A stretch of 64,000 nucleotides of DNA, taken from NCBI GenBank assembly GCA_017515635.1, contig JAFWFO010000017.1, forward strand, positions 85,040 through 149,039. The letters run 5' to 3'. Both the position numbers and the translations under genes were made by a program. Positions 44,608-52,898 of the stretch are shown here, piece by piece. The number at the start of each line of letters is the position of its first letter. The stretch's first letter is position 1. Under the pieces are notes generated by a model. That model had not been told where the DNA came from. It searched no databases and saw only the letters and a list, made by a program, of their open reading frames with translations. Origin of the DNA: Selenomonadaceae bacterium (GTDB taxonomy: Bacteria; Bacillota; Negativicutes; Selenomonadales; Selenomonadaceae).

Positions 44608-44636
44608 AATCTAACACAAGATGAAAATAATTTCAA
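44608..44636 (-). promoter_or_regulatory. Promoter of the terD operon
   Basis: TTGAAA and TAGATT on the minus strand, 17 bases apart. The predicted transcript starts near 44601 and carries the structured leader before the terD start at 44444. Confidence 0.5.
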
Positions 44637-44669
44637 GTCAACACTTGCAACACTTTTTGACTTTTCGTG

Positions 44670-45422
44670 TCACTTTTTCGGCGTGAGAGCAATTAACCGC
44701 GCAGGCAAGCCCGTTGCGCCGACGATATTCGGCCAAGCGACGAACAGCACCGCGCCCGCCGGAGCAACCTTGTCAAGATTCGTCATGACTTCAACTTGAA
44801 GTTTTCCCTTCGACAGCACGTAGCGTTCGCAAGCCAAATCGCCCGCTTTTGCCGCCTCAACTGAAGCGTCCGTGTCCAAAGTTTCATGTCCGTTCGCGGC
44901 GGCGTTGCGCGTTTCGTAAATGTATTTGAGCGCGTCAATCGACCAGCCCGGGAAATTTTCGCTGCCGTCGTCCGCAATGCCCGAAATCGCGTCCATGTTC
45001 GGCCAATGTTTCGACCAGCCGCTGTAGAGTGCGACAAATGCGCCGTCGGGAATTTCGCCGTAAATTTTTTCGTATTCGATAATGTCTTGAGCCGTCGCCG
45101 CGTAATGAACATCATGCGCAACTTTTTTTGTGATATCGACGACGCACAACGGATAAATCATATTCGCCGCGCCGAAACTTTCCGACAACGCACCGCCCTT
45201 GACGAAATGTCCGGGGAAATCGATATGCGTACCGAATTGTCCGGGGAATTTGAACGTTTGAATCAAGCAATCAAGCATCGGGTTGCCCCAATCGAAACAG
45301 GTCTTGCCGAGTTCAACCGAGCCGTTGGGAATTCCCGCCCAATACGGGCTGTCATTACTCATCGGGTGCGTCAAATCGACGAGTTCAAAATTATTCTTGA
45401 CTTGGTTAAAAAATTGCCACAT
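44670..45422 (-). CDS. Cyclase/kynurenine formamidase-like metal hydrolase
   Basis: 250 residues of the cyclase superfamily, which binds Zn or Mn and hydrolyses N-formyl kynurenine or similar amides. Metal motif visible as GTHIDFPGHF (about residues 65-74), and a second His/Asp site near HYAATAQDII. No signal peptide. Starts with AGGAGG before the ATG. No tryptophan-degradation genes are near. An isatin hydrolase or other amidase is equally possible. Confidence 0.82.
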   Translation of the reverse strand: MWQFFNQVKNNFELVDLTHPMSNDSPYWAGIPNGSVELGKTCFDWGNPMLDCLIQTFKFPGQFGTHIDFPGHFVKGGALSESFGAANMIYPLCVVDITKKVAHDVHYAATAQDIIEYEKIYGEIPDGAFVALYSGWSKHWPNMDAISGIADDGSENFPGWSIDALKYIYETRNAAANGHETLDTDASVEAAKAGDLACERYVLSKGKLQVEVMTNLDKVAPAGAVLFVAWPNIVGATGLPARLIALTPKK

Positions 45423-45478
45423 TGCAGAGCCTCCTGACTTTGTTTTGAGTTGACGGCTTGATTCTTTGAGCGAAATAA

Positions 45479-46303
45479 GAAAGTGTTTTCACAAGCGATT
45501 AAGTAAAGAACGAAGATGAGAGAGTTTAATCATAGACTCGGCACAAGAAGTAAGTATCTCATAGTCTTTAGAAAGGCGACGAGAATTATTGAGCCACGCA
45601 AACGTTCTTTCTACTATCCAACGTTTTGGTACTACTTTCCAGCCTTGCGGAATGATTTTTGTTGAAATATCAATGTCTAATCCTAAAATTATTTTTACAT
45701 TGATGACAAAAGAACCACGATAACCACTGTCACCACAAAATTTTTGGATGGTCGGATATTTACGTCGTGCCTGAATTGCGATGAACATTCCGGCTTTTGT
45801 GTCGTGAAGATTGGCTTTATGAACTTTGAGGGCAAGCATACAGCCGAGTGTATCTGCAACTATATGACGTTTCCTGCCTTTTGTTTTTTTCCCCCGTCAA
45901 AGCCAATTTGCTCACTTGCATAAGCGGTCTTTACAGATTGAGAATCAATTAAAGCATAGGAGGGATTGGGATTACGCCCGGCTTTCTTTCGGATCTTTTT
46001 TATTAAATGCTCCAAGATTTTGTCCCACAAGCCTTTTTCATTGGCTCGACGAAAGAAACTATAGACCGTTTGCCCTGCCGGAAAGTCATGGGGTAATTGT
46101 CGCCATTTACACCCGCTGTCTACCACATATAAGACGGCATTGAGCAATTCTCTCTTGCTGTACTTATACTCTCTCATTCCGACAAAAAGCGGCTCAATCA
46201 CTGCCCATTGCGAATCCGTCAAGTCGGTCGGATAATTCGCTCGTTTTAAGTATTCTTTTTTCATGCTGTCATTATACTACTTTTCCACTGTGAAAACATC
46301 TTC
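45479..46303 (-). mobile_element. Complete IS5-family (IS427 group) insertion sequence, 825 bp
   Basis: Terminal inverted repeats GAAAGTGTTTTCACA (left) and GAAGATGTTTTCACA (right, read inwards) differ at two positions. Both ends are flanked by TAA (45476-45478 and 46304-46306), the TNA duplication typical of this group. The transposase reads from 46264 to 45489 via a frameshift. Removing the element restores an open frame for a small secreted protein (46304-46410 continuing at 45475). Confidence 0.88.
45489..46264 (-). CDS. IS427-type transposase, OrfAB by -1 frameshift
   Basis: OrfA (46264 to 45860) ends after LIDSQSVKTAYASEQ...DGGKKQKAGN. OrfB continues as KTKGRKRHIVADTLG to ERTFAWLNNSRRLSKDYE. 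They join by a -1 slip on A7 (45884-45890 on the plus strand as T7), the A_AAA_AAA heptamer, to give 258 residues. DDE residues: Asp in LIDSQSV, Asp in CGDSGYRG, Glu in VERTFAWL. Probably active, since ends and slip site are intact. Confidence 0.88.
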
Positions 46304-46410
46304 TAATTGTTGACTTGATGATCGACGTAACATTGAACCGGTAATCGATCTGTGACGACACCCGCTTCGACATTGCCTGAAAAAATCAATGCCATTAGCG
46401 CGATTAGCAT
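46304..46410 (-). pseudogene. Small secreted protein gene interrupted by the IS
   Basis: From the ATG at 46410 the frame reads MLIALMALIFSGNVEAGVVT and runs into the IS end, where a stop (TAG) is created. Without the IS and one TAA copy it continues NYFAQRIKPSTQNKVRR for about 22 more codons to a stop inside the cyclase gene. The AAAGGAG lies 25 bases upstream, and a TGA blocks extension, so the original start may also be damaged (the usual VKK pattern is present in another frame). It belongs in style to the secreted-protein run upstream. Confidence 0.55.
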
Positions 46411-46441
46411 GAAAAACTTTCGTCACATAAAAGTGCTCCTT

Positions 46442-47236
46442 TCATTTCGTGAACAATTTGCCCGCCTCTATGTCGGCAAGTAATGCGTCAACGATTTTTT
46501 GCGCTGCCTTGTCCATTGCCTTGGCGTAAAGATTGTTATTGAGTTTCCTATTGCCGATTGAAATTAGACCGATGTCCACGCTGACTTGTTCGCTGACGCC
46601 GCCGACGCGTTTATTCCAAATCACTTCGCCCGTCGACGCCTTGATAATCCGAATGTCGCATTGGACACCGATTCCGGTTTTTGAAATGTCGACGCCGCCG
46701 ATAAAATCTCCGAGCGGTATCGCCGAACTCAAAGCCGCCGTTGCAAGGTTGAGCGCACTCGACAAAGCTTCATAATCGTCGCTCCACCAAGCTCCCGTGC
46801 CCAAATTTATAATCGTGCCCTGAATCAGATATTCGGCGTTGTGTGCTTTACCGATTGCCGACGTGATTTCGGGCGAAAGAATTTGTCCGACCTGCGCGGC
46901 GGCGATTGATTGCGCCTTGCGTTCGTCGAAGCCGTTAAACAACGGGTTGAAGTCTCCCATTTCAATCGCCGTGTTCAAATAGTTCAGCTCGCGAAGATTT
47001 TCATCGTAAAGTTTCGTTTCAATGTCCTCGTCAAGCGGGCGCGTCTCCATCAAGTTGAATTTCTTGCTCGCGATAAGTTTTTCCATGACCAAATCGGAAA
47101 GACTCGCCGCCGATTCGATTTGGTCAAAGCGCGTGTCGTCGTTGAATTTCATCAATACGCAAGTCGGATTCGCCGCGCACATTGAAGCCGTCCACAGACA
47201 AACGAGCAACACCGTTATCGAAAAAATTTTTTTCAT
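46442..47236 (-). CDS. CsgG-like periplasmic protein, type 1 (copy A)
   Basis: 264 residues from ATG 47236 (GAGGTG upstream). Signal peptide MKKIFSITVLLVCLWTASMCAA. CsgG-type features: an N-terminal MKFNDDTRF strand, a helix region, AEYLIQGTIINLG, and IIKASTGEVIWNKRVGG. In curli, CsgG forms the outer-membrane export pore, but no clear lipobox (ASMC is atypical) is present here. Paralogue of 51305-52063. Last intact gene of the locus. Confidence 0.8.
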   Translation of the reverse strand: MKKIFSITVLLVCLWTASMCAANPTCVLMKFNDDTRFDQIESAASLSDLVMEKLIASKKFNLMETRPLDEDIETKLYDENLRELNYLNTAIEMGDFNPLFNGFDERKAQSIAAAQVGQILSPEITSAIGKAHNAEYLIQGTIINLGTGAWWSDDYEALSSALNLATAALSSAIPLGDFIGGVDISKTGIGVQCDIRIIKASTGEVIWNKRVGGVSEQVSVDIGLISIGNRKLNNNLYAKAMDKAAQKIVDALLADIEAGKLFTK

Positions 47237-47240
47237 GTCG

Positions 47241-48014
47241 TCACCTCTTGGTAGTGTCAACAAGTCCGCTCGGCAAGCTCAAAAGATTTCTGTCGGGCGT
47301 CGCGCTGAACTCCAAAATTTTCACAAGACACCTGCGGGCGCGCAGTTCACCGAATTCATTGCGACCATATGACGCGAAGAAAATTTTTTTCAGCTCGTCG
47401 CCGTCAAATTGGTAACGAATTGCGCTGACTGTTTCTCCGTCGCGTATCGCAAAATCCTCGTAACTCAAACCGTCGGGCGTGGTGCCGCTCGCCATGAGTT
47501 TGTATTTTCTCTGCGAGGAACTTTTTTTTGCGTCGGAAATAATTGCAGTCATCATTTCGGTAAAATTCACGTCGCCAAATGTTATGCCGCTCAAAAGTTC
47601 GACAAGATAATTTCGCGGGTTCGCCGTGACTTTGCCTTTTTTGTCGCCGAAATATTCAAAGCCGCCGCGCTTGCTCGTGTACTTCGTGAAAATAAAATTC
47701 TCTCCGCCTTTGACAAGCCGACATTGAAAGAAATCTTTGTAGCCGACTTCCTCATAGCGATTATCGCCGTCGCCGACGATCACGCCGCTCAACGGACGAT
47801 TAAGGAAAAAATTATTGGTGCCGACCGCCAAGCCGTTCTTGCCGTAGAGCTCGACGACGTTTCGATTAGTGATTCGCGGGACGGGCGTAAAATTTTCGTA
47901 ACGAATTGTATATTGCCCACCGTCAAGAATTTTTTGATAGGCGTCAATTTTCGCCGCCTCGACCTGCGCAGAAAGAATCAGCAACGCCGTCACAAGCAGA
48001 AAAATTTTTTTCAT
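47241..48014 (-). CDS. Secreted protein, family X (copy A)
   Basis: 257 residues with signal peptide MKKIFLLVTALLILSAQVEA. Starts Y-Q-K-I-L-D-G-G-Q-Y-T-I-R-Y. Beta-rich, ending in LEFSATPDRNLLSLPSGL..TTKR. Paralogue of 52074-52898 (same VDEFSATPDQNYLQLP end and YDDF/YEDF motif). No known family. It overlaps the upstream Y gene by four bases and precedes the CsgG-like gene, an order kept in both copies. Confidence 0.75.
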   Translation of the reverse strand: MKKIFLLVTALLILSAQVEAAKIDAYQKILDGGQYTIRYENFTPVPRITNRNVVELYGKNGLAVGTNNFFLNRPLSGVIVGDGDNRYEEVGYKDFFQCRLVKGGENFIFTKYTSKRGGFEYFGDKKGKVTANPRNYLVELLSGITFGDVNFTEMMTAIISDAKKSSSQRKYKLMASGTTPDGLSYEDFAIRDGETVSAIRYQFDGDELKKIFFASYGRNEFGELRARRCLVKILEFSATPDRNLLSLPSGLVDTTKR

Positions 48015-48841
48015 TGAACTTCGCTCAGCCTCCCGATAAACGGCGGATTTTCCAACAGATCATTCATGTCGCCTGTGCCTGCGGCGTGAACTTTTTCTTT
48101 GCCGTTCAACTTGAAACCGCCGCTCGGAATGTTCGGCAAAATTTTTTTCACGATAAGCCGATTGATTTCGTATTCGCGCCCGTTCGCCAAAAGAGCAGAC
48201 TGCGCAAGAGCAAGTTCGCCGTTCGCGTAACACAAATCGAAAACAATCGTCGCGGAATTTTTGCCCGCCGCGTTCGTAATTTTTGCCTCGTAACGATCGC
48301 AGTCGTATTCTCTGCCGCCGACGGATTTTTTCATGCTTGCGACAAAAACCGGCTCACTCAAGGCATCAGGGACTTTGTGAAATCTGTCGTGCCAATTCAA
48401 AACCGCCAATTCATTCGGCAAGCTCAATGATTCGTAAATCGTGCCCCAACCTTCGGAGGGATTCAAATTTTCGTCGCCAAGTTGATCCGCTCGCAACATC
48501 AACGCGAAATCATTTTCGATGAATTTGTAATATTTGCCGTTCGCGTACATGAATTCGGGAAATTTTTCGTTTTCGTTCGCCAAATAATTTCCCAACGGAT
48601 TCAACACGGAAACCAACGCCCGATAAGTTCCGCCCAAATTCGTGCGCGCCATGCGTCGCGAGCCGTCCTGCGCAATGATTCGTTTAACGTTGTTGTCGTC
48701 ATACTCGACATAAAAACTTTCAGACGACAAAATTCGGCGATACTCCTGCGCTTTGGGTTGTTCGGCTTGAGCGGTTGCACTCGCCAGCAAAACAATCACC
48801 GCAAGCAAAAATTTCCAAATTCCACATTCCAAATTCCACAT
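48011..48841 (-). CDS. Secreted protein, family Y (copy A)
   Basis: 276 residues, signal peptide in the first 26 (WKFLLAVIVLLASATAQA). Mature N-terminus AQEYRRILSSESFYVEYDD recalls family X. It ends GKEKVHAAGTGDMNDLL, as does the paralogue at 52895. The start codon and first ten codons lie inside a heptanucleotide repeat (48809-48843). No strong ribosome-binding site is seen, and the stop of the upstream gene is four bases away, so coupling is likely. Function unknown. Confidence 0.72.
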   Translation of the reverse strand: MWNLECGIWKFLLAVIVLLASATAQAEQPKAQEYRRILSSESFYVEYDDNNVKRIIAQDGSRRMARTNLGGTYRALVSVLNPLGNYLANENEKFPEFMYANGKYYKFIENDFALMLRADQLGDENLNPSEGWGTIYESLSLPNELAVLNWHDRFHKVPDALSEPVFVASMKKSVGGREYDCDRYEAKITNAAGKNSATIVFDLCYANGELALAQSALLANGREYEINRLIVKKILPNIPSGGFKLNGKEKVHAAGTGDMNDLLENPPFIGRLSEVQ

Positions 48842-48843
48842 TG
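48809..48843. repeat. Heptanucleotide repeat spanning the start codon of gene Y
   Basis: Units of seven (AAATTTC, CAAATTC, CACATTC, CAAATTC, CACATTG) on the plus strand. On the coding strand this is GTGGAAT/TTGGAAT alternation including the ATG. Gain or loss of one unit shifts the frame of anything started within it. Confidence 0.75.
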
Positions 48844-48845
48844 CT

Positions 48846-49610
48846 TTAAAACCCCGTTTTGATTTTAAGTTTCTTGCCGCCGTTGATAGTTGTCAAAATT
48901 CCCATGTCGCCGTAAACAGCGTCGCGAATTGCTTTGCTCAAGGCGTTGCGTGCCTGAACCATCGAAACTTCAACCGCCCCGATTCTTACGAGATATTCGC
49001 CATCGGAGGTGTCGCCCGTGGAAATCGTAGAGTTATTGATTATGTTGCCGTCGCCGATAATTATGTTCGTCTGTCGCGGAACAATCCAATTCAAAGCGTT
49101 GCGAAACGGGTTGAAAAAAATTTCCGCTTTTGCCGAAGAAGAAGTCCCCGTGCCCATGCCCACGCCCGCAACTTTGAGCGTCTCCACGTCTACGAAACGA
49201 ACGGTGACATTGGCGGTGACAGTGTAATTGGTTCCGATACCGAAACTACTTTCTTTGACGGTCATGCCCGTCAACGCACCGACCAAAATATATTCGGCGG
49301 CAAGAAATTTGCCCAACTGCGGAACGGTCGACGGGTCAAACATTCCCGAACGATTTATGCTGTGCATTCGGGCAACGGTAACCATTTGTTCGTAATCAAT
49401 CAAGTCGAACCAATCGGCGGCGGAAAGTTGATAAATCGCGTATTCGGTTGCGCTCGAATAATCTTGATCGCGAAAACCTTCGCTGGTTATTGCCTTGTTG
49501 GAAAACTCGCAAACGGCAATTCGCGGGTGATTTTTTATCGGTGTCGCCGCGTTAACAAAATTCGTCGCGCAGAAAATCATCAGCGTCGCAAGCAGAAAAA
49601 TTTTCTTCAT
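48846..49610 (-). CDS. CsgG-like periplasmic protein, type 2
   Basis: 254 residues. Signal peptide MKKIFLLATLMIFCATNFVNA. CsgG core visible: PRIAVCEFSNKA, YAIYQLSAADWFDLIDYEQM, FLAAEYILVGALTGM, VTANVTVRFVDVETLKV, and a glycine/serine-rich segment near 160 that may form a membrane hairpin (GMGTGTSSS). Only one copy in the window. Tight spacing with the FlgT-like gene upstream (12 bases). Confidence 0.82.
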   Translation of the reverse strand: MKKIFLLATLMIFCATNFVNAATPIKNHPRIAVCEFSNKAITSEGFRDQDYSSATEYAIYQLSAADWFDLIDYEQMVTVARMHSINRSGMFDPSTVPQLGKFLAAEYILVGALTGMTVKESSFGIGTNYTVTANVTVRFVDVETLKVAGVGMGTGTSSSAKAEIFFNPFRNALNWIVPRQTNIIIGDGNIINNSTISTGDTSDGEYLVRIGAVEVSMVQARNALSKAIRDAVYGDMGILTTINGGKKLKIKTGF

Positions 49611-49622
49611 GTCGTCACCTCA

Positions 49623-50681
49623 TCACAGCGAAATTTCCAGCGTAATACTTGAAAAGCCCGTCATGTTCACGGGAAAAGATTCTCTCGCCGCAGTTACTAA
49701 AGCGCGATAAAGATCTTGCGGCGTCATGCCCGTATCCACATCGACGATACATTTTCCGTCGCGAAAAGTTCTGACGTAGACACTGTTGACGCCTTGCGTT
49801 TGACGAAGAATTTCTTCCAGCTTAAGAATTTTTTGCCCGTCGTTGCAGTGAGCAATTACTTTCACGTTCGAAAAAATTTTTGACGCCTCGCGATTCAAAA
49901 GTCCGCGAACTTGTTCGGCGGTACTTGTCGCCAAAGCACGCACGGCCTGCGCGGAAATTTCGTTGCCGGTTGCATCCGCCCCGTCGGCGGCAGCGTGGAA
50001 TTCGCCGATAACTTCATCCGTATCGAATTTTTTTATCTTGCAATCAATCGCTACCGAAGAGCGCGAAAGTCCCGTTTGCAAAAGATTAAAATCGTTGCCC
50101 GAAATATCGCGCCAGTTCGGAAGTTTAATTTCTTGCGCTTGACCGACGGTCATTCGCCCGATAACGACGTAATCCACTTCGCCGCGTGCGTCGACCAAAT
50201 GCGTAAAGCCGCGTTTCAAAAGTTCTTCACGAATTGCCGCCTCGACTTGTACGGGATATTTTTTATAAAGTTCGCCTCCATCGTCGCCGTAATATTCCAC
50301 CATGACGCCTAATCGCGGATCGTTGAGCGTGACGACAAGTTCGGCGTCGTTCATGAGCGCGGAGCCGGGCGCATCGGCAACGTCAATTTTGGCAGTCACG
50401 GTTATTAAGCCGCCGTCGGATTTTTTGTCAATGACTTCGCAACTCATCACGTAACCTTGTGTGCGCGACTGAATGGCGTCATAAACAAATCTTAAATCAA
50501 CCATCATGGAACGCGACTTAATCAGCGTGCCGACCACGTTTTCGACTGCGGCGCGTTTGGCGTCTTTAATCGCGGCGTCTTCGGAAATGCCGCTGCCTTG
50601 CACAGTGACAACTTGCGCAGAAGTTGTCGAACTTATCAAAACGAATGCGGCGATTGTCCCCAAAAAATTTTTCCATCTCAT
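49623..50681 (-). CDS. FlgT-like/LPP20-type secreted protein
   Basis: 352 residues with signal peptide MRWKNFLGTIAAFVLISSTTSA. The first domain VTVQGSGISEDAAIKDAKRAAVENVVG is typical of the FlgT N-terminus and LPP20 fold. The middle domain (about 125-260) resembles the FlgT M domain, with a beta-alpha pattern RLGVMVEYYGDDGG...EAAIREELLKRGF. The C-terminal 90 residues hold a small alpha/beta module. No flagellar genes here, so a role with CsgG-like partners is inferred. 21 bases after the upstream CsgG-like gene. Confidence 0.78.
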   Translation of the reverse strand: MRWKNFLGTIAAFVLISSTTSAQVVTVQGSGISEDAAIKDAKRAAVENVVGTLIKSRSMMVDLRFVYDAIQSRTQGYVMSCEVIDKKSDGGLITVTAKIDVADAPGSALMNDAELVVTLNDPRLGVMVEYYGDDGGELYKKYPVQVEAAIREELLKRGFTHLVDARGEVDYVVIGRMTVGQAQEIKLPNWRDISGNDFNLLQTGLSRSSVAIDCKIKKFDTDEVIGEFHAAADGADATGNEISAQAVRALATSTAEQVRGLLNREASKIFSNVKVIAHCNDGQKILKLEEILRQTQGVNSVYVRTFRDGKCIVDVDTGMTPQDLYRALVTAARESFPVNMTGFSSITLEISL

Positions 50682-50702
50682 ACCGAAACCTCCCGAAAAA
50701 AT

Positions 50703-51308
50703 TTATTTGCCTTTGCAGAACAATCGCTCATTCAAAACGTCGACCGCTTGGAAGGCCGCTTTCTGCAAAGCATTGTGAACTGCCGTTTGCGTAACCTTCG
50801 CCGTGCCGATAAAGAAAAATTCTTCGTCGCCGACAAACGAACTTGCCGAAATACCTTCGCCTTTGGCGGCCATTAAAATTTTTCCGGTCTCAATGTCCAT
50901 GATTCGCAAAACGATATGCGACTTGACTGTATTGACGTTGACCACGGCTTTTTCCACCGCAACGGAAATGTCCGTGACATTGCCGTAAACGATATAGCGC
51001 ACGCCCAAAATTTCGCCGAGTTTTTTAGCGGTGTCGGGGTCTATCAAACCGACCACGTTCAATTTTTGCAGAGCCTCATGAAGTAAAGTTCTGTCTTTGA
51101 CCGTGAAATTGTTCGTCATGACAAGCCGCTGAATTACGTATTCGCTTGACGCGGCTTGAGCGTTGAGCAAATTGACATCGGGTTCACTCGTACCTTTGTG
51201 AACGCCCAAATCAGTCACGGCAACGGTCGCATTTCGTTCAATCGTCGCGGCGTCGGCACTTGCAAACGTCAACAGAATCACCGCGCAGATTATCGCAAAC
51301 GTTTTCAT
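50703..51308 (-). CDS. CsgG-like periplasmic protein, type 3 (copy A)
   Basis: 201 residues from the ATG at 51308, overlapping the upstream stop by four bases; a longer frame exists but runs back through the neighbour. Signal peptide MKTFAIICAVILLTFASADA. Features: TVAVTDLGVHKG, SSEYVIQRLVMTNNFTVKDRTLLHEALQKL, GLIDPDTAKKLGEILGVRYIVYGNVTDI and LRIMDIETGKILMAAKGEG. Paralogue of 54706-55338. Confidence 0.85.
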   Translation of the reverse strand: MKTFAIICAVILLTFASADAATIERNATVAVTDLGVHKGTSEPDVNLLNAQAASSEYVIQRLVMTNNFTVKDRTLLHEALQKLNVVGLIDPDTAKKLGEILGVRYIVYGNVTDISVAVEKAVVNVNTVKSHIVLRIMDIETGKILMAAKGEGISASSFVGDEEFFFIGTAKVTQTAVHNALQKAAFQAVDVLNERLFCKGK

Positions 51309-52063
51309 TTGGCGAACAACCTGCCCGCGTTCAAGTCTTCGATCATTGCGTCGGAAATTTTCGTTGCGGCGTCGTCCATCATTTTGGAATACATTTCCGT
51401 CGAAATTTTTGCCGTACCAATCATGAACATGCCCAGCTGATTCAATGAAGTTTTCTTCTGCGCGCTGATGTCCTTTGCCCAAACGACTTCGCCAGTTTCG
51501 GCTTGTATTATGCGAAGGGCAACCGTGACGCCGACGGCCGCTTCTTTGCGATAGAAATAAATGCCACCGCGTTGACCAGGGCTTGTCGTGTCAACGTTGC
51601 CCGAAAAGCTGCCCTGACCGAGATTTATAATCGTGCCTTGAATCAGATATTGCGCGTCGTGTTCCGCACCTATGACCGCAGTTATTGACGGCGAAACAAT
51701 TTGCCCGACTTGAGCCGTGGCGACGGATTGAGCGTGTTTGGAATCGAAGTTACCGCTTTCAAACAGCGCGTTAAAGTTTCCTTGTCCGATTGATTTTTGC
51801 AAATTGTTTATGTCGCGCATCTTTTCATCGTAAAGCAAAACTTCCATGTCTTGATCAATCGGCTTGGTTTCGTTGAAGTTGAACTTACCGCTCGCCAAAA
51901 GTTTCTCGAAGACCAAATCGGAAAGTAGCGCGGCGGAGTCAACATTTTTATAGCGCGTGTCGTTGGAGAATTTCAGCAGTATACAGGTCGGCTCCTCGGC
52001 AAAAGTTATCGAAGTCATTGCGCAGATTATCAACGTCGTCACAATCGCGAAAAATTTTTTCAT
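51305..52063 (-). CDS. CsgG-like periplasmic protein, type 1 (copy B)
   Basis: 252 residues from ATG 52063 (GAGGTG upstream). Signal peptide MKKFFAIVTTLIICAMTSITFA. Same plan as 46442-47236: ILLKFSNDTRY, a LLASGKFNFNETKPIDQDM block, AQYLIQGTIINLG, RIIQAETGEVVWAKD. Second member of the duplicated Y-X-CsgG1 block. Confidence 0.82.
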   Translation of the reverse strand: MKKFFAIVTTLIICAMTSITFAEEPTCILLKFSNDTRYKNVDSAALLSDLVFEKLLASGKFNFNETKPIDQDMEVLLYDEKMRDINNLQKSIGQGNFNALFESGNFDSKHAQSVATAQVGQIVSPSITAVIGAEHDAQYLIQGTIINLGQGSFSGNVDTTSPGQRGGIYFYRKEAAVGVTVALRIIQAETGEVVWAKDISAQKKTSLNQLGMFMIGTAKISTEMYSKMMDDAATKISDAMIEDLNAGRLFAK

Positions 52064-52073
52064 GTCGGTCACC

Positions 52074-52898
52074 TCAACGCTTGGTCTTGTCTTTGAGTTC
52101 GGCGGGCAACTGCAGATAATTTTGGTCAGGCGTCGCGGAAAATTCGTCGACGGTTATCACGCACTTTTCGTAAGATTGAACGCGTCCTTCACTCATGACG
52201 TAATCGAATAGCGCAATCTTGACCAAAGCGTCGCCGTCGAAGTAATAACGCACCGCGCAGTTGAAACCGTTTTTGCTGCCGAAGAAATCATCGTAAGTCA
52301 AACCGCTGTCAAGCGTGCCGGAGCCGATTAATTTGAATTCCGGCGTAAAAGGCGTGGCGATAATTTTTTCGGGCGGGAGAATCGGCATCAAAGCTTTGGT
52401 TATCGACGACGTGCCGTAAGAATATTCTTCGTTGAGCAGGAGCTGCGGCGACAATTCGCCCAAACTTTCTTCGACGTTGGCAATGACTGCGTTCTTGCCG
52501 TAACGAGACATGTAAATTGTCTTCTTGCCGTCGGTTGCGTAACGGTAGCGGTAAGTCAGATCGTCCTTTCGCAGGACGCAACGAATCCAACCGTCATTAA
52601 TCGGGTCGACGCTTTCGGTGTACTTGTTTGCGCTGTCACAGACGACAATACCCTTATAATTGGTCATTGCGCGGCTTTTTGCGGCACTTGTGTCCGTCAT
52701 GTCGAATCTGCCGAACATGCTTGTTGCCTGTAGAGTCGCTTCCTTGTTCGTCACGCGAAAGGGCGGCTCGGTTATCGTGTATTTCAGCGTGAAGTGCCCG
52801 TTTGAAAGCATATCATGATACACGTCGGATTTGGCTGCTTCGGCTCCGGCACAGAGCAAGACTATAACGGCAAGCATCGTTAAGAGTTTCAGTTTCAT
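52074..52898 (-). CDS. Secreted protein, family X (copy B)
   Basis: 274 residues; signal peptide MKLKLLTMLAVIVLLCAGAEA. Mature N-terminus VYHDMLSNGHFTLKY and C-terminus VDEFSATPDQNYLQLPAELKDKTKR match copy A at 47241. The strand-rich middle has diverged more than the ends. It overlaps the Y copy upstream by four bases. No recognised family. Confidence 0.75.
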   Translation of the reverse strand: MKLKLLTMLAVIVLLCAGAEAAKSDVYHDMLSNGHFTLKYTITEPPFRVTNKEATLQATSMFGRFDMTDTSAAKSRAMTNYKGIVVCDSANKYTESVDPINDGWIRCVLRKDDLTYRYRYATDGKKTIYMSRYGKNAVIANVEESLGELSPQLLLNEEYSYGTSSITKALMPILPPEKIIATPFTPEFKLIGSGTLDSGLTYDDFFGSKNGFNCAVRYYFDGDALVKIALFDYVMSEGRVQSYEKCVITVDEFSATPDQNYLQLPAELKDKTKR

